Assembly (NCBI RefSeq): GCF_900460525.1
Contig: NZ_UHIY01000001.1
Coordinates: 1,488,001-1,552,000 of the forward strand
Source: Yersinia kristensenii
Lineage (GTDB): Bacteria > Pseudomonadota > Gammaproteobacteria > Enterobacterales > Enterobacteriaceae
Length of the DNA: 64,000 nt
Direction: 5' to 3'
How positions within the stretch are numbered: the first letter of the stretch is position 1; each line of letters opens with the position of its first letter. A model generated the notes under the pieces. That model was not told the origin of the DNA and did no database searches. It was given only the letters and a program-made list of their open reading frames with translations. Shown one piece after another: positions 25,989-34,654 of the stretch. The position numbers were made by a program, and so were the translations under genes.

Positions 25989-26575
25989 AACTCCCCTCTT
26001 TTACTTTGTTCCCATAAATCGCAGTCGGTGGGGGTATTCAGGTTACTGAATTGGTCTCCTTGCCCTTTGAATATTACCGATTGAGCATTAACACTCTCCA
26101 TAAATATCATTAGCTTGCGATCGCCTTTTGCTAAATATTCCGCAAGCAGTGATTTCAGGCTAACATGTATTAGCGCTAATGTCGGGTGTGGTCGCTCGCC
26201 ATCGTGAACATAAGCCGCCAGTGCTTGCTGTTTTCCTTGCCAAAGTTGAGACACTAAATTGCTTGGAAGCGCTGGAACGTCACAAGGAGCAAATACCACC
26301 CATTCCGTAGCTGAATAGCTCAATCCTGTATGCATACCCGCCAATGGCCCTACAAAGCCAGTAATGATATCGTTAATGACAGGAATTCCACTTTGTTGGT
26401 AGATCTCTTGATTACGATTTGAATTAATAAGTAGATCGTTAACCTGAGGTTTTAATCTATCAATGACATGTTGAAACAACGGCTTATTGTGAAGAAGAAT
26501 AAGTCCTTTATCATTCCCCCCCATTCGGGAAGAACGGCCTCCTGCAAGAATAACACCTGTAATATTGGGCTGCAT
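25985..26575 (-). CDS. mobA: Molybdenum cofactor guanylyltransferase MobA
   Basis: MobA transfers GMP from GTP to Mo-molybdopterin, forming the bis-MGD cofactor of DMSO reductase-family enzymes. The 196-residue product has the nucleotidyltransferase signature LAGGRSSRMGGNDKG at residues about 9-23. The metal-binding APCDVP loop and the VHDGERPHPTLAL segment also match the family. I chose the ATG at 26575 (MQPNITGVILAGG) over one 18 codons upstream because it aligns with E. coli MobA. It is first of the mobAB pair and diverges from yihD. Confidence 0.94.
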   Translation of the reverse strand: MQPNITGVILAGGRSSRMGGNDKGLILLHNKPLFQHVIDRLKPQVNDLLINSNRNQEIYQQSGIPVINDIITGFVGPLAGMHTGLSYSATEWVVFAPCDVPALPSNLVSQLWQGKQQALAAYVHDGERPHPTLALIHVSLKSLLAEYLAKGDRKLMIFMESVNAQSVIFKGQGDQFSNLNTPTDCDLWEQSKRGEL

Positions 26576-26728
26576 TTCTACCACTCCGCTACATTCAACT
26601 GACAGACGAATTGTATCTTTAAATAGCATGGCGGGTCAGGATTTACTTTTATTGACAATAGGCTCTCTTTCCCTGTGTGAATATCCCTGCTACTTTGTCT
26701 GCATATTTTTGAATAGGATAAATTTGCT

Positions 26729-26998
26729 ATGAAATGTCATCGTGTTAATGAACTGATTGAGCTTTTACATCCAGCCTGGCAGCAAGAGCCCGATTTAAAT
26801 CTGGTGCAGTTTTTACAAAAACTATCAGATGAGGCCGGTTTTGAAGGTGGGCTTTCAGAGCTCACGGACGATATTCTTATTTATCATCTAAAAATGCGAG
26901 GATCAGCATCAACGGAAGTGATTCCTGGTCTGAAAAAAGATTACGAAGAAGACTTTAAGACTGCCATATTGCGTGCTCGTGGCATCATTAAAGATTAG
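26729..26998 (+). CDS. yihD: DUF1040 family protein YihD
   Basis: A conserved 89-residue protein of unknown function, recognised by position before srkA-dsbA and by sequence ([21 protein letters not shown], then [10 protein letters not shown]). It is soluble, with no signal peptide or metal motif. The ATG at 26729 follows an AT-rich leader with AGGATA. It probably starts the transcript that continues to srkA after 90 bases. Confidence 0.92.
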   Translation: MKCHRVNELIELLHPAWQQEPDLNLVQFLQKLSDEAGFEGGLSELTDDILIYHLKMRGSASTEVIPGLKKDYEEDFKTAILRARGIIKD

Positions 26999-27088
26999 TC
27001 ATACTCCTGTCTGCGGAGATAGGGGCTTTGATGATACTATTTATTATTCTCAGCACGCCGCTGTCACTTATAAAGACTGAATGTTGTT

Positions 27089-28075
27089 ATGAACAGCTCT
27101 GCTTTTAATTTTCAGACCTTGTCTCCTGACTTGATTATGGATGCCCTTGAAGGGGTAGGACTACGGGTGGATTCAGGGCTAACCGCGCTTAACAGCTACG
27201 AGAACCGCGTTTATCAGTTTATGGATGAAGATCGTAAACGGTACGTGGTGAAGTTTTATCGTCCTGAGCGCTGGAGCAGTGAGCAAATCATAGAGGAGCA
27301 TCAGTTCTCGCTGGATTTGGCTGAAGCGGAAATCCCGGTGATAGCCCCATTGCAGCTAAACGGGCGCACCTTGCATACTCACGGTGGCTTTTTCTTTACT
27401 GTTTTTCCGAGTGTTGGCGGGCGGCAGTATGAAATAGATAATCTTGACCAATTAGAATGGGTTGGGCGTTATTTAGGCCGAATTCATCAGGTGGGTAGTG
27501 ACACTCTTTTTGTTGCTCGTTCAACGATAGGTATTGAGGAGTATCTAACCGAACCGCGTCAGTTACTGGCCAGTAGTGAATTAGTGCCAGCAAAGCAGCG
27601 GGATAGATTTCTGGCGGCAACTGACCTGCTGATTAGCACCATCAAGCAGTATTGGCATACTGATTGGCGGCCATTGCGGTTACATGGCGATTGTCACCCA
27701 GGGAATATTTTGTGGCGTGATGGGCCGATGTTTGTTGATTTGGATGATGCCCGAAATGGCCCTGCGGTTCAGGATCTTTGGATGTTGTTACACGGTGAAC
27801 GTAGTGAGCAATTAATCCAACTGGATATTTTGCTTGAAGCCTATAGTGAGTTTGCTGATTTTGATCAGCGTGAGCTTGCACTCATTGAACCGTTACGCGC
27901 GATGCGGATGGTTTATTACCTTGCATGGGTCGCCAGGCGTTGGCAAGACCCGGCATTTCCTAAAAGTTTTCCGTGGATGGCGGAGTCTGATTTCTGGTTA
28001 CAACAGACTGCTTCATTTACGGAACAGGTTAAGCTGTTGCAGGCACCCCCTTTGCAGCTGATGCCAATGTACTAA
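27089..28075 (+). CDS. srkA: Stress response serine/threonine kinase SrkA (RdoA, YihE)
   Basis: SrkA is a protein kinase of the aminoglycoside-phosphotransferase fold that in E. coli counters envelope and oxidative stress death pathways. The 328-residue product shows the ATP-lysine region YVVKFYRPERWS. The catalytic Brenner-type motif HGDCHPGNILW lies near residues 200-210, followed by the metal-binding MFVDLDDARNGPAVQDLW. Length equals the E. coli protein. It lies 27 bases upstream of dsbA; in E. coli the two are co-transcribed and Cpx-responsive. I did not see a clear CpxR box here. Confidence 0.95.
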   Translation: MNSSAFNFQTLSPDLIMDALEGVGLRVDSGLTALNSYENRVYQFMDEDRKRYVVKFYRPERWSSEQIIEEHQFSLDLAEAEIPVIAPLQLNGRTLHTHGGFFFTVFPSVGGRQYEIDNLDQLEWVGRYLGRIHQVGSDTLFVARSTIGIEEYLTEPRQLLASSELVPAKQRDRFLAATDLLISTIKQYWHTDWRPLRLHGDCHPGNILWRDGPMFVDLDDARNGPAVQDLWMLLHGERSEQLIQLDILLEAYSEFADFDQRELALIEPLRAMRMVYYLAWVARRWQDPAFPKSFPWMAESDFWLQQTASFTEQVKLLQAPPLQLMPMY

Positions 28076-28102
28076 AGCTAAGATAATGGAGATTGTTATA
28101 GT

Positions 28103-28726
28103 ATGAAAAATGTATGGTTAGCACTTGTTGGCATGCTGATGGCATTCAGTGCATCGGCAGCACAATTTACTGATGGCACCCAGTATCAAACGTTAAACAA
28201 ACCATTAACCGGTGAGCCTCAAGTTTTAGAGTTTTTCTCTTTCTATTGCCCGCACTGCTACCAGTTTGAAGAGGTTTATCATGTTCCTCAGGCAGTCAAA
28301 AAAGCATTGCCAGAAGGGACTAAAATGACCCGTTACCATGTTGATTTCCTCGGCCCATTGGGCAAGGAACTGACTCAAGCATGGGCTGTCGCTATGGCGT
28401 TGGGTGTTGAGGACAAAGTTACTCCATTGATGTTTGAAGGTGTACAGAAAACACAAACTGTACAAACACCTGGTGACATCCGTAATGTATTCATCAAAGC
28501 AGGAGTGAGTGGTGAAGACTATGACGCCGCATTAAACAGCTTTGTGGTTAAATCACTGGTTGTTCAGCAGCAAAAAGCCGCTGAAGATTTGCAATTACGT
28601 GGTGTGCCAGCAATGTTTGTTAATGGCAAATATATGATTAAGAACGATGGTATGGATACCAGCTCAATGGATATCTATGTTAAACAGTATGCGGATGTTG
28701 TTAAGTTCCTGCTGACTCAAAAGTAA
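28103..28726 (+). CDS. dsbA: Thiol:disulfide interchange protein DsbA
   Basis: DsbA is the periplasmic oxidase that introduces disulfides into secreted proteins. The 207-residue precursor has a signal peptide of about 19 residues ([19 protein letters not shown]). The active site CPHC is at residues 49-52 within [11 protein letters not shown], and the cis-proline loop is LRGVPAMFV. These match an active thioredoxin-fold oxidase. A terminator follows immediately. In E. coli yihF and yihG come next; they are absent here. Confidence 0.97.
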   Translation: MKNVWLALVGMLMAFSASAAQFTDGTQYQTLNKPLTGEPQVLEFFSFYCPHCYQFEEVYHVPQAVKKALPEGTKMTRYHVDFLGPLGKELTQAWAVAMALGVEDKVTPLMFEGVQKTQTVQTPGDIRNVFIKAGVSGEDYDAALNSFVVKSLVVQQQKAAEDLQLRGVPAMFVNGKYMIKNDGMDTSSMDIYVKQYADVVKFLLTQK

Positions 28727-28733
28727 TCGTATA

Positions 28734-28766
28734 AAAAAGGGGGCTGAATTTTATTAGCCCCTTTTT
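28734..28766 (+). terminator. Intrinsic terminator of dsbA
   Basis: AAAAAGGGGGCT and AGCCCCTTTTT form a long stem with a ten-base AT-rich loop. It can serve both strands and lies just after the dsbA stop. Confidence 0.9.
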
Positions 28767-29314
28767 CACTCACCTAATATTTGTACCCTTCAAGTTTTTC
28801 TACCTCTGCTATGAAAATGTCCCATTATCTAATGTGATAGTTATGCGACTGAGTGTTGGCCTTATTTATTCTGATGTTTTTTTGGGTTAACTCATCTATT
28901 TTAATGATAGGTTATAGCTCATATTCAGGGTGCAAAAAACAGAAAATGAGTTTACATCGTGTAATAAAAAAACGGTGTCGATAAATTTCCCATAAGTAAA
29001 ATTTACTGACCTTATGATGGTAACTGAATAACTAATATCCACAATTTAGATAAATAAATCGTGACAGTGAAGTAAAAAAATAATAACTATAACTTACTGA
29101 TTTTTATAACCTAAAATAATAAACTAAAAAAAACAGATCGAAAAATATAACCTGATCATGCTTTTATTCACAAACTTATCCACAAGTTAGATCTTTAAGA
29201 TCACAATGTAAAAATGCTCTCTTTCGCACAAGAATAGACGCTAAGATTCGTCTCTTGCTGCCAGCTATGGCATTCTTAGCATCAGACCTTGCTGAATAAA
29301 GATGAAGAAACTCT
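28767..29314. other. Long AT-rich region between dsbA and polA with DnaA boxes
   Basis: This 548-base gap has no ORF I can support. It contains a perfect DnaA box TTATCCACA at 29176-29184 and a one-mismatch box ATATCCACA at 29035-29043. A cluster with GATC sites (AGATCTTTAAGATCAC) follows at about 29189-29204. The rest is AT-rich with poly-A tracts. It presumably holds the polA promoter. Confidence 0.6.
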
Positions 29315-32113
29315 ATGGCCCAGATTGCAGAAAACCCATTGATCCTCGTTGACGGTTCCTCTTACCTCTATCGTGCTTACCATGCTTTCCCGCCACTGAC
29401 CAACGGCAGCGGTGAGCCAACGGGCGCGATGTATGGCGTGTTGAACATGTTGCGCAGTCTGTTGCTGCAATATCGTCCAAGCCATGTAGCCGTCGTTTTT
29501 GATGCTAAAGGTAAAACATTCCGCGATGAGCTTTTCGCAGAATATAAGTCTCACCGACCCCCTATGCCGGATGATTTACGCGCTCAAATTGAGCCACTTC
29601 ACCAAATGGTTAAGGCGATGGGGCTACCTTTATTGGTCGTCTCTGGCGTTGAGGCTGACGATGTTATTGGCACTTTGGCACAAGAAGCTGAAAAAGCAGG
29701 TCATGCTGTATTAATTAGTACTGGTGATAAAGATATGGCGCAATTAGTTACGCCGAATATCACTCTCATCAATACAATGAATAACGCTATTTTAGGGCCA
29801 CAGGAAGTGTGCGAAAAATATGGCGTTCCCCCTGAGCTGATTATTGATTTTCTCGCCCTGATGGGGGATTCCTCAGATAATATTCCCGGAGTGCCGGGCG
29901 TTGGTGAGAAAACTGCACAGGCTTTATTACAAGGTCTGGGTGGGTTGGATGCGCTATTCAGTAATTTGGATAAAATATCCTCGCTAACATTCCGTGGTGC
30001 GAAAACGATGTCAGCTAAATTGGAGCAGAATAAAGATGTTGCTTATCTCTCCTATAAATTAGCCACGATTAAAACGGATGTTGAACTGGATGTGACTTGT
30101 GATGAGCTGAAAGTCACTGCGCCAGATGATGATCAGTTATATCAATTATTCAGCCGCTATGAATTTAAGCGCTGGCTGGCGGATGTCGAAGCAGGAAAAT
30201 GGCTAGACGGTAAAAAAGACCGGCCAACAGCGCAGAGCAGCAATAAAGTTTTCGTGGCAGCAGAATCATCCCCTGCGGTTGAAGTTACCGCAGTGCTCTC
30301 GCAAGAAAATTATCAAACCATCTTGGATGAGAAGTCTTTAAGCGACTGGATTGAACGGCTTAAAAACGCGGAGGTTTTTGCTTTTGATACTGAAACTGAC
30401 GGCCTTGATACCCTTAGCAGTAATTTAATTGGTTTTTCTTTTGCCGTGGCACCGGGTGAGGCGGCTTATTTGCCTGTAGCTCATGATTATCTGGATGCCC
30501 CTACCCAGCTGGATAGAAATTGGGTTCTGGCTCAGCTTAAACCCTTGCTGGAAGATGAAAAGGCCCTGAAAGTCGGGCAGAATCTTAAGTTTGACCAAAG
30601 CATGTTGGCGCGTTATGACATTGAGCTGCGTGGTATTGCTTTCGATACTATGCTGGAATCTTATGTTTTAGACAGTGTTGCTGGCCGACATGATATGGAT
30701 AGCTTGGCGGAGCGCTATCTCAATCATAAGACCATTACCTTTGAAGAGATTGCCGGCAAAGGCAAAAATCAACTTACTTTCAACCAAATTGCGTTAGAGC
30801 AAGCTGGGCCTTATGCGGCAGAAGATGCAGATGTCACCTTACAGTTGCATTTAGTGTTGTGGCCTAAACTACAACAAAGTGAGGGGCTAAAGCGGGTATT
30901 CCAAGAAATTGAGATGCCGCTGCTACCAATATTGTCCCGTATTGAGCGGACTGGTGTATTGATTGACCAGAATATATTGGCAGCACACTCCAAAGAGCTG
31001 ACTATTCGTCTTGATGAGTTGGAAAAACAAGCTCATGAATTGGCTGAAGAGCCTTTCAATCTCGCCTCACCTAAGCAGCTACAGGCCATTTTGTATGAAA
31101 AACAAAAATTGCCTATCTTGAAGAAAACACCTGGAGGCGCAGCTTCAACCAACGAAGAGGTGCTGGCTGAGTTGGCGCTGGATTACCCTCTGCCGAAAGT
31201 GATTCTTGAGTATCGTGGCTTGGCGAAGCTGAAAAGTACTTATACCGATAAATTGCCGTTGATGATTAACCCGATTTCTGGGCGAGTTCATACTTCTTAT
31301 CATCAGGCTGTCACGGCGACTGGGCGTTTATCTTCCCGTGATCCTAACCTGCAAAACATTCCGGTGCGAAATGAAGAAGGGCGTCGTATACGTCAGGCTT
31401 TTATTGCGCCCAAAGGTTACCGCATCATGGCGGCGGACTACTCACAGATTGAGTTGCGCATCATGGCCCATTTGTCGCAAGACCAAGGGTTGTTGACTGC
31501 ATTTGCTGCCGGGAAGGATATCCACCGCGCGACGGCGGCTGAAGTCTTTGGTTTGCCATTGGAAAAAGTGACAAACGACCAACGCCGTAGTGCTAAAGCC
31601 ATTAACTTTGGCTTGATTTATGGCATGAGCGCATTTGGTTTAGCGCGGCAACTGAATATTCCTCGTGGGGAAGCACAGCGCTATATGGATCTCTATTTTG
31701 AGCGCTACCCTGGTGTGTTGGAATATATGGAACGCACGCGCAAGCAGGCCGCTGAGCAAGGTTATGTCACGACCTTGGATGGTCGTCGTCTCTATCTACC
31801 TGATATTCATTCACGCAATGCTACGCGCCGTAAGGCAGCTGAACGTGAAGCTATCAATGCGCCGATGCAAGGCACTGCCGCTGATATTATTAAGCGCGCA
31901 ATGATTGCAGTCGATGCCTGGTTACAGCAAGAACCTGAGCCTTTGGTGCGGGTCATCATGCAGGTACACGATGAATTGGTGTTTGAGGTGCATGAAAGTG
32001 TATTAGAAAGCGCTGAGCAGAAAATTCGTGAGTTGATGGAACAGAGTATGCAACTGGCGGTGCCATTAAAAGTGGATGTTGGTGTGGGTGATAACTGGGA
32101 TCAAGCGCACTAA
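29315..32113 (+). CDS. polA: DNA polymerase I
   Basis: Pol I fills gaps and removes RNA primers on the lagging strand. The 932-residue enzyme has an N-terminal 5'-3' exonuclease (residues about 1-325; [40 protein letters not shown]). The middle 3'-5' exonuclease domain retains the DxE pair in FDTETDGLD, so proofreading should be active. The polymerase domain has motif [16 protein letters not shown]-helix [14 protein letters not shown] and motif [10 protein letters not shown]. All three activities look intact. The upstream region carries DnaA boxes; DnaA stimulation of polA has been reported in E. coli. Confidence 0.97.
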   Translation: MAQIAENPLILVDGSSYLYRAYHAFPPLTNGSGEPTGAMYGVLNMLRSLLLQYRPSHVAVVFDAKGKTFRDELFAEYKSHRPPMPDDLRAQIEPLHQMVKAMGLPLLVVSGVEADDVIGTLAQEAEKAGHAVLISTGDKDMAQLVTPNITLINTMNNAILGPQEVCEKYGVPPELIIDFLALMGDSSDNIPGVPGVGEKTAQALLQGLGGLDALFSNLDKISSLTFRGAKTMSAKLEQNKDVAYLSYKLATIKTDVELDVTCDELKVTAPDDDQLYQLFSRYEFKRWLADVEAGKWLDGKKDRPTAQSSNKVFVAAESSPAVEVTAVLSQENYQTILDEKSLSDWIERLKNAEVFAFDTETDGLDTLSSNLIGFSFAVAPGEAAYLPVAHDYLDAPTQLDRNWVLAQLKPLLEDEKALKVGQNLKFDQSMLARYDIELRGIAFDTMLESYVLDSVAGRHDMDSLAERYLNHKTITFEEIAGKGKNQLTFNQIALEQAGPYAAEDADVTLQLHLVLWPKLQQSEGLKRVFQEIEMPLLPILSRIERTGVLIDQNILAAHSKELTIRLDELEKQAHELAEEPFNLASPKQLQAILYEKQKLPILKKTPGGAASTNEEVLAELALDYPLPKVILEYRGLAKLKSTYTDKLPLMINPISGRVHTSYHQAVTATGRLSSRDPNLQNIPVRNEEGRRIRQAFIAPKGYRIMAADYSQIELRIMAHLSQDQGLLTAFAAGKDIHRATAAEVFGLPLEKVTNDQRRSAKAINFGLIYGMSAFGLARQLNIPRGEAQRYMDLYFERYPGVLEYMERTRKQAAEQGYVTTLDGRRLYLPDIHSRNATRRKAAEREAINAPMQGTAADIIKRAMIAVDAWLQQEPEPLVRVIMQVHDELVFEVHESVLESAEQKIRELMEQSMQLAVPLKVDVGVGDNWDQAH

Positions 32114-32292
32114 CTATTTATCTATGAAGGCAACCTATGCGGGTAAGTGGTGATAAATAAAGCATTTTATGTAATTAAGCTACATTTGTGGGCGATAATG
32201 CGGGGATGATGCAAGCTGAATCGTGCCAATTTGTGTAACTATACAACAAAAAATTCTTTTGCCCTGCGAAAAAATGATGTAGAGTTACAGAC

Positions 32293-32399
32293 GTAGGGTA
32301 CAGAGGTAAGATGTTCTATCTTTCAGACCTTTTACTTCACGTAATCGGATTTGGCTGTATATTAGCCGCCCCAGTCATTTATTGGCTGGGGCGTTTTTT
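32293..32399 (+). ncRNA. spf: Spot 42 small RNA
   Basis: Spot 42 is an Hfq-dependent RNA that represses secondary carbon-source genes (for example galK) and is itself repressed by CRP-cAMP in E. coli. The 107-base gene starts GTAGGGTACAGAGGTAAG. It contains the unstructured target-pairing regions unchanged from E. coli and ends in the terminator CGCCCCAGTC/GGCTGGGGCG plus a U run. The only clear differences are a two-base shorter GGCTGTATATTAGCC hairpin and an altered terminator loop. It lies downstream of polA and convergent to engB, as in E. coli. A TGTGTAACTATACA sequence about 60 bases upstream is a candidate CRP site. Confidence 0.96.
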
Positions 32400-32518
32400 A
32401 TTGGGTCTTTGTCAGAAAATAGGCAGGCCATTGACGGATAGGAAAGGGCTGTTGGTGGGTTTTTATTAGAGAAATTTGCAGTGAAGATTCGAGAGCAGGG
32501 CATTATCCCCTGAAGTAA

Positions 32519-32539
32519 CAGCCCTTACGGGCTGCTTTT
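32519..32539. terminator. Possible terminator between spf and engB
   Basis: CAGCCC and GGGCTG form a six-base stem around TTAC, nine bases beyond the engB stop. CTTTT follows on the plus strand and only a weak U run on the minus strand. It may act for engB or stop readthrough from spf. Confidence 0.45.
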
Positions 32540-32547
32540 ACAATCAA

Positions 32548-33189
32548 TTATTCGCCTTCGTCGTCAATCATCACTTCCGGCGGGATCTCGCTGAACCACG
32601 TATCCAGTTTTTCGCGTAATTTATCGACACCAATCTTTTTCAATGATGAGAAAGCTTCAACCTGAATATCACCCATAAATGGAATGATGGCTTCCCGCAC
32701 CATGTTCAGTTGGGCTTTGCGAGCGCCAGATGCCAGTTTATCTGCTTTGGTCAGCAACAACATCACTGGGGTACCGACGGCGACAGCCCAGGTAATCATC
32801 TGTTGGTCTAAATCTTTCAACGGATGGCGAATATCCATCAAAACAACCAACCCTTTCAGGCAGTTACGCTTCTGTAAGTATTCGCCCAGTGCGCGTTGCC
32901 ACTTGAGTTTCATCTCTTCCGGAACTTCGGCATAACCATACCCCGGCAAGTCGACCAGACGGATACCATCAACCACTTCAAATAAGTTAATCAGTTGAGT
33001 TCGGCCGGGTGTTTTACTGGTTCGAGCCAGGCTTTTCTGGTTGGTCAACGTATTGAGAGCGCTTGATTTTCCTGCATTTGAGCGGCCAGCGAATGCCACC
33101 TCAATACCTTCATCACGTGGCAGATGGCGAATATCCGGAGCACTGATGACGAAGTGAGTCATGTGATAGTTATAATTTCTGATAGTCAA
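32548..33189 (-). CDS. engB: Ribosome biogenesis GTPase EngB (YihA/YsxC)
   Basis: EngB is an essential TrmE-Era-type GTPase needed for 50S assembly and cell division. The 213-residue protein has G1 [10 protein letters not shown]2 around SKTPGRTQ, G3 DLPGYG, G4 TKADK and the G5 FSSLKK. All are intact. ATG at 33189 gives [16 protein letters not shown]; an ATG nine codons on is the alternative. A terminator hairpin on the same strand lies 57 bases upstream of the start, with no gene feeding it. Confidence 0.96.
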   Translation of the reverse strand: MTIRNYNYHMTHFVISAPDIRHLPRDEGIEVAFAGRSNAGKSSALNTLTNQKSLARTSKTPGRTQLINLFEVVDGIRLVDLPGYGYAEVPEEMKLKWQRALGEYLQKRNCLKGLVVLMDIRHPLKDLDQQMITWAVAVGTPVMLLLTKADKLASGARKAQLNMVREAIIPFMGDIQVEAFSSLKKIGVDKLREKLDTWFSEIPPEVMIDDEGE

Positions 33190-33246
33190 AATTTGTCGTC
33201 TCCGTGAGAGATAGCTTACATGGAGCGATTATAACTGCATCGGGCC

Positions 33247-33277
33247 AAAAAAAGGGGGTTTATCTTTTATCCCCTTT
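33247..33277 (-). terminator. Minus-strand terminator upstream of engB
   Basis: On the minus strand AAAGGGG and CCCCTTT form a seven-base stem with a 13-base AT-rich loop, followed by seven U residues. On the plus strand there is no U run, so it is directional toward engB. No minus-strand gene lies before it. Confidence 0.65.
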
Positions 33278-33489
33278 CGACTTGGGGTTGAAGTGGCTTC
33301 ATGACGCACCCTATTTATTTTTTCTGATGAAATAACAGTTTTGTGAGTGGGTGGTCATTGTAGGGGCAATTAATTGCTTATCATTGAATGATTGTTAAGA
33401 AAAATTTTATTAAAACTAGGCTACAATTATTAGCGGTTAATTTTTTTTATCATTATTTTATGAATAAAAACAAATAACTGGTTTTGTTT

Positions 33490-33763
33490 TGAACAGTGCG
33501 GGATGTGCTGGCAAGGAGCATAAACACTCAGGGAGAGTGGCCTATGCTTAAGAAATGTAATGGATATACTGTGAGCCAGGGATGATCAGGGACACAGGCC
33601 GGAGCGCCAGGTGAGTCGCCTTCAGGGTTGGAGGGATGGCAAGGAGAGCGAATTGCAGGAGGGAGAAACCGGGACGTTATGTAAGTGCAGGGAATGCGCT
33701 GTAAGGATATCCTTCCGCAGAAGGTGCGAAAAAAGGCGACAGGTTAATCTGCCGCCTTTTTTC
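33490..33763 (+). ncRNA. csrC: CsrC small RNA (CsrA-sequestering)
   Basis: CsrC binds and titrates the translational regulator CsrA. It is recognised by position (engB-csrC-yihI as in E. coli), by about fifteen GGA motifs in 270 bases, many in predicted loops (AAGGAG, AGGGAT, CCGGAG, GGAGGGA), and by the 3' terminator AAAAAAGGCGAC/GCCGCCTTTTTT, which is nearly the E. coli one. The body differs strongly from E. coli, as is normal for this RNA. The 5' end is approximate; I placed it before GTGCGGGATGTG. The AT-rich stretch from 33278 to the 5' end shows no ORF. Confidence 0.88.
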
Positions 33764-33796
33764 TTTCTCTTCTTTCTGCTAGATTCCGCCCAATCC

Positions 33797-33869
33797 TATA
33801 CCGAATAAATTTCAAGATGCAGCAAAGCGGCAAGTGAGGGCATCTGCAACTTGAAAGGTGACGGGTATA
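33797..33869. repeat. Short ERIC-like palindromic repeat upstream of yihI
   Basis: A 73-base element runs from TATACC to GGGTATA, with TTTCAAGATGCAG facing CTGCAACTTGAAA inside. It shares the GGCAAGTGA core with the rbsB-rbsK element and ends 39 bases before the yihI start, so it lies in the yihI leader or promoter. Confidence 0.7.
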
Positions 33870-33908
33870 TACTTAATCCGATCCCATACTCATTTAAGAG
33901 CACAGGTT

Positions 33909-34472
33909 ATGAAACAACCCAATAAAGCACCACGCGCTGACCGTGCGGCCCCGAAAGGCACCGCAACGCCAAAGCGTCATAAAAAGACCCGTGTAGAGCT
34001 TGATATTGAAGCCCGCGAGCGTAAACGTCAGAAAAGACACAGCGGCAATCGCTCTGGTGCGAGAACCAATGTCGAGGGCAGCAATAAGAAAGGCCAAACC
34101 GAGACTCAAGAGAAAGATCCACGTATTGGCAGCAAAGTGCCTGTGCCTCTGGTGGTGGACAGTAAGATAAAAGCTAAGCCAACCACTAAGCCAGTGGCAA
34201 AAGTCGAAGCTAAGCCACGTCTGACGCCGGAAGAAGAGCTGACTAAGCTGGAAAATGATGAGCGTCTGGATACATTGCTGGATAGACTCGATAACGACGA
34301 AGTATTGAGCAAAGAAGACCAGGCTTATGTTGACCTGACGTTGGACCGTATTGATGCCCTGATGGAGCAACTGGGTATTGAACTGGGCGACGACGAAGAA
34401 GAAGAGAAAGAAGAAAAGCCGGAAGACATTCTAAAATTACTGAAGAGCGGTAACCCAAAAGACGTATTTTAA
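33909..34472 (+). CDS. yihI: Der GTPase-activating protein YihI
   Basis: YihI stimulates the ribosome-assembly GTPase Der and delays 50S maturation in early growth. The 187-residue protein has the expected highly basic N-terminal third ([20 protein letters not shown]), a [13 protein letters not shown] conserved block and a very acidic C-terminus ([15 protein letters not shown]). The E. coli protein is 169 residues. I chose the ATG at 33909 ([10 protein letters not shown]); an earlier in-frame ATG 17 codons up falls inside the repeat. It sits three bases before a small predicted membrane ORF. Confidence 0.93.
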   Translation: MKQPNKAPRADRAAPKGTATPKRHKKTRVELDIEARERKRQKRHSGNRSGARTNVEGSNKKGQTETQEKDPRIGSKVPVPLVVDSKIKAKPTTKPVAKVEAKPRLTPEEELTKLENDERLDTLLDRLDNDEVLSKEDQAYVDLTLDRIDALMEQLGIELGDDEEEEKEEKPEDILKLLKSGNPKDVF

Positions 34473-34475
34473 ACT

Positions 34476-34652
34476 ATGAAGTGGGTGATCCCAATAATAG
34501 CCCTACTACTTACATGTTATCTATTGTGGTTATTGGGTAAACTATGGCGGCTGTCGCAACGAAGAAAGCGGTTGCGCAGCGCTACTGCGGCCAGACAACG
34601 AAAACATCTGCCCCCTAATCGGCCCGGTAAGCGAAAATATCGGAAGGAATGA
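34476..34652 (+). CDS. Small predicted membrane protein between yihI and hemN
   Basis: An ORF of 58 codons starts three bases after the yihI stop and ends two bases before the hemN start, so it is packed as an operon gene. The product begins MKWVIPIIALLLTCYLLWLLG, one clear membrane-spanning helix, followed by a very basic tail rich in R, K and Q. Topology by the positive-inside rule would leave the tail in the cytoplasm. The hemN ribosome-binding site GGAAGGA lies in its last codons. I do not recognise the family; the E. coli small gene near hemN (yshB) encodes a different sequence. Confidence 0.65.
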   Translation: MKWVIPIIALLLTCYLLWLLGKLWRLSQRRKRLRSATAARQRKHLPPNRPGKRKYRKE

Positions 34653-34654
34653 AC

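Noticed and set aside
34476-34652. Identification of the 58-codon ORF as YshB
   Set aside because: The E. coli YshB sequence as I recall it is shorter and different; no similarity is visible.
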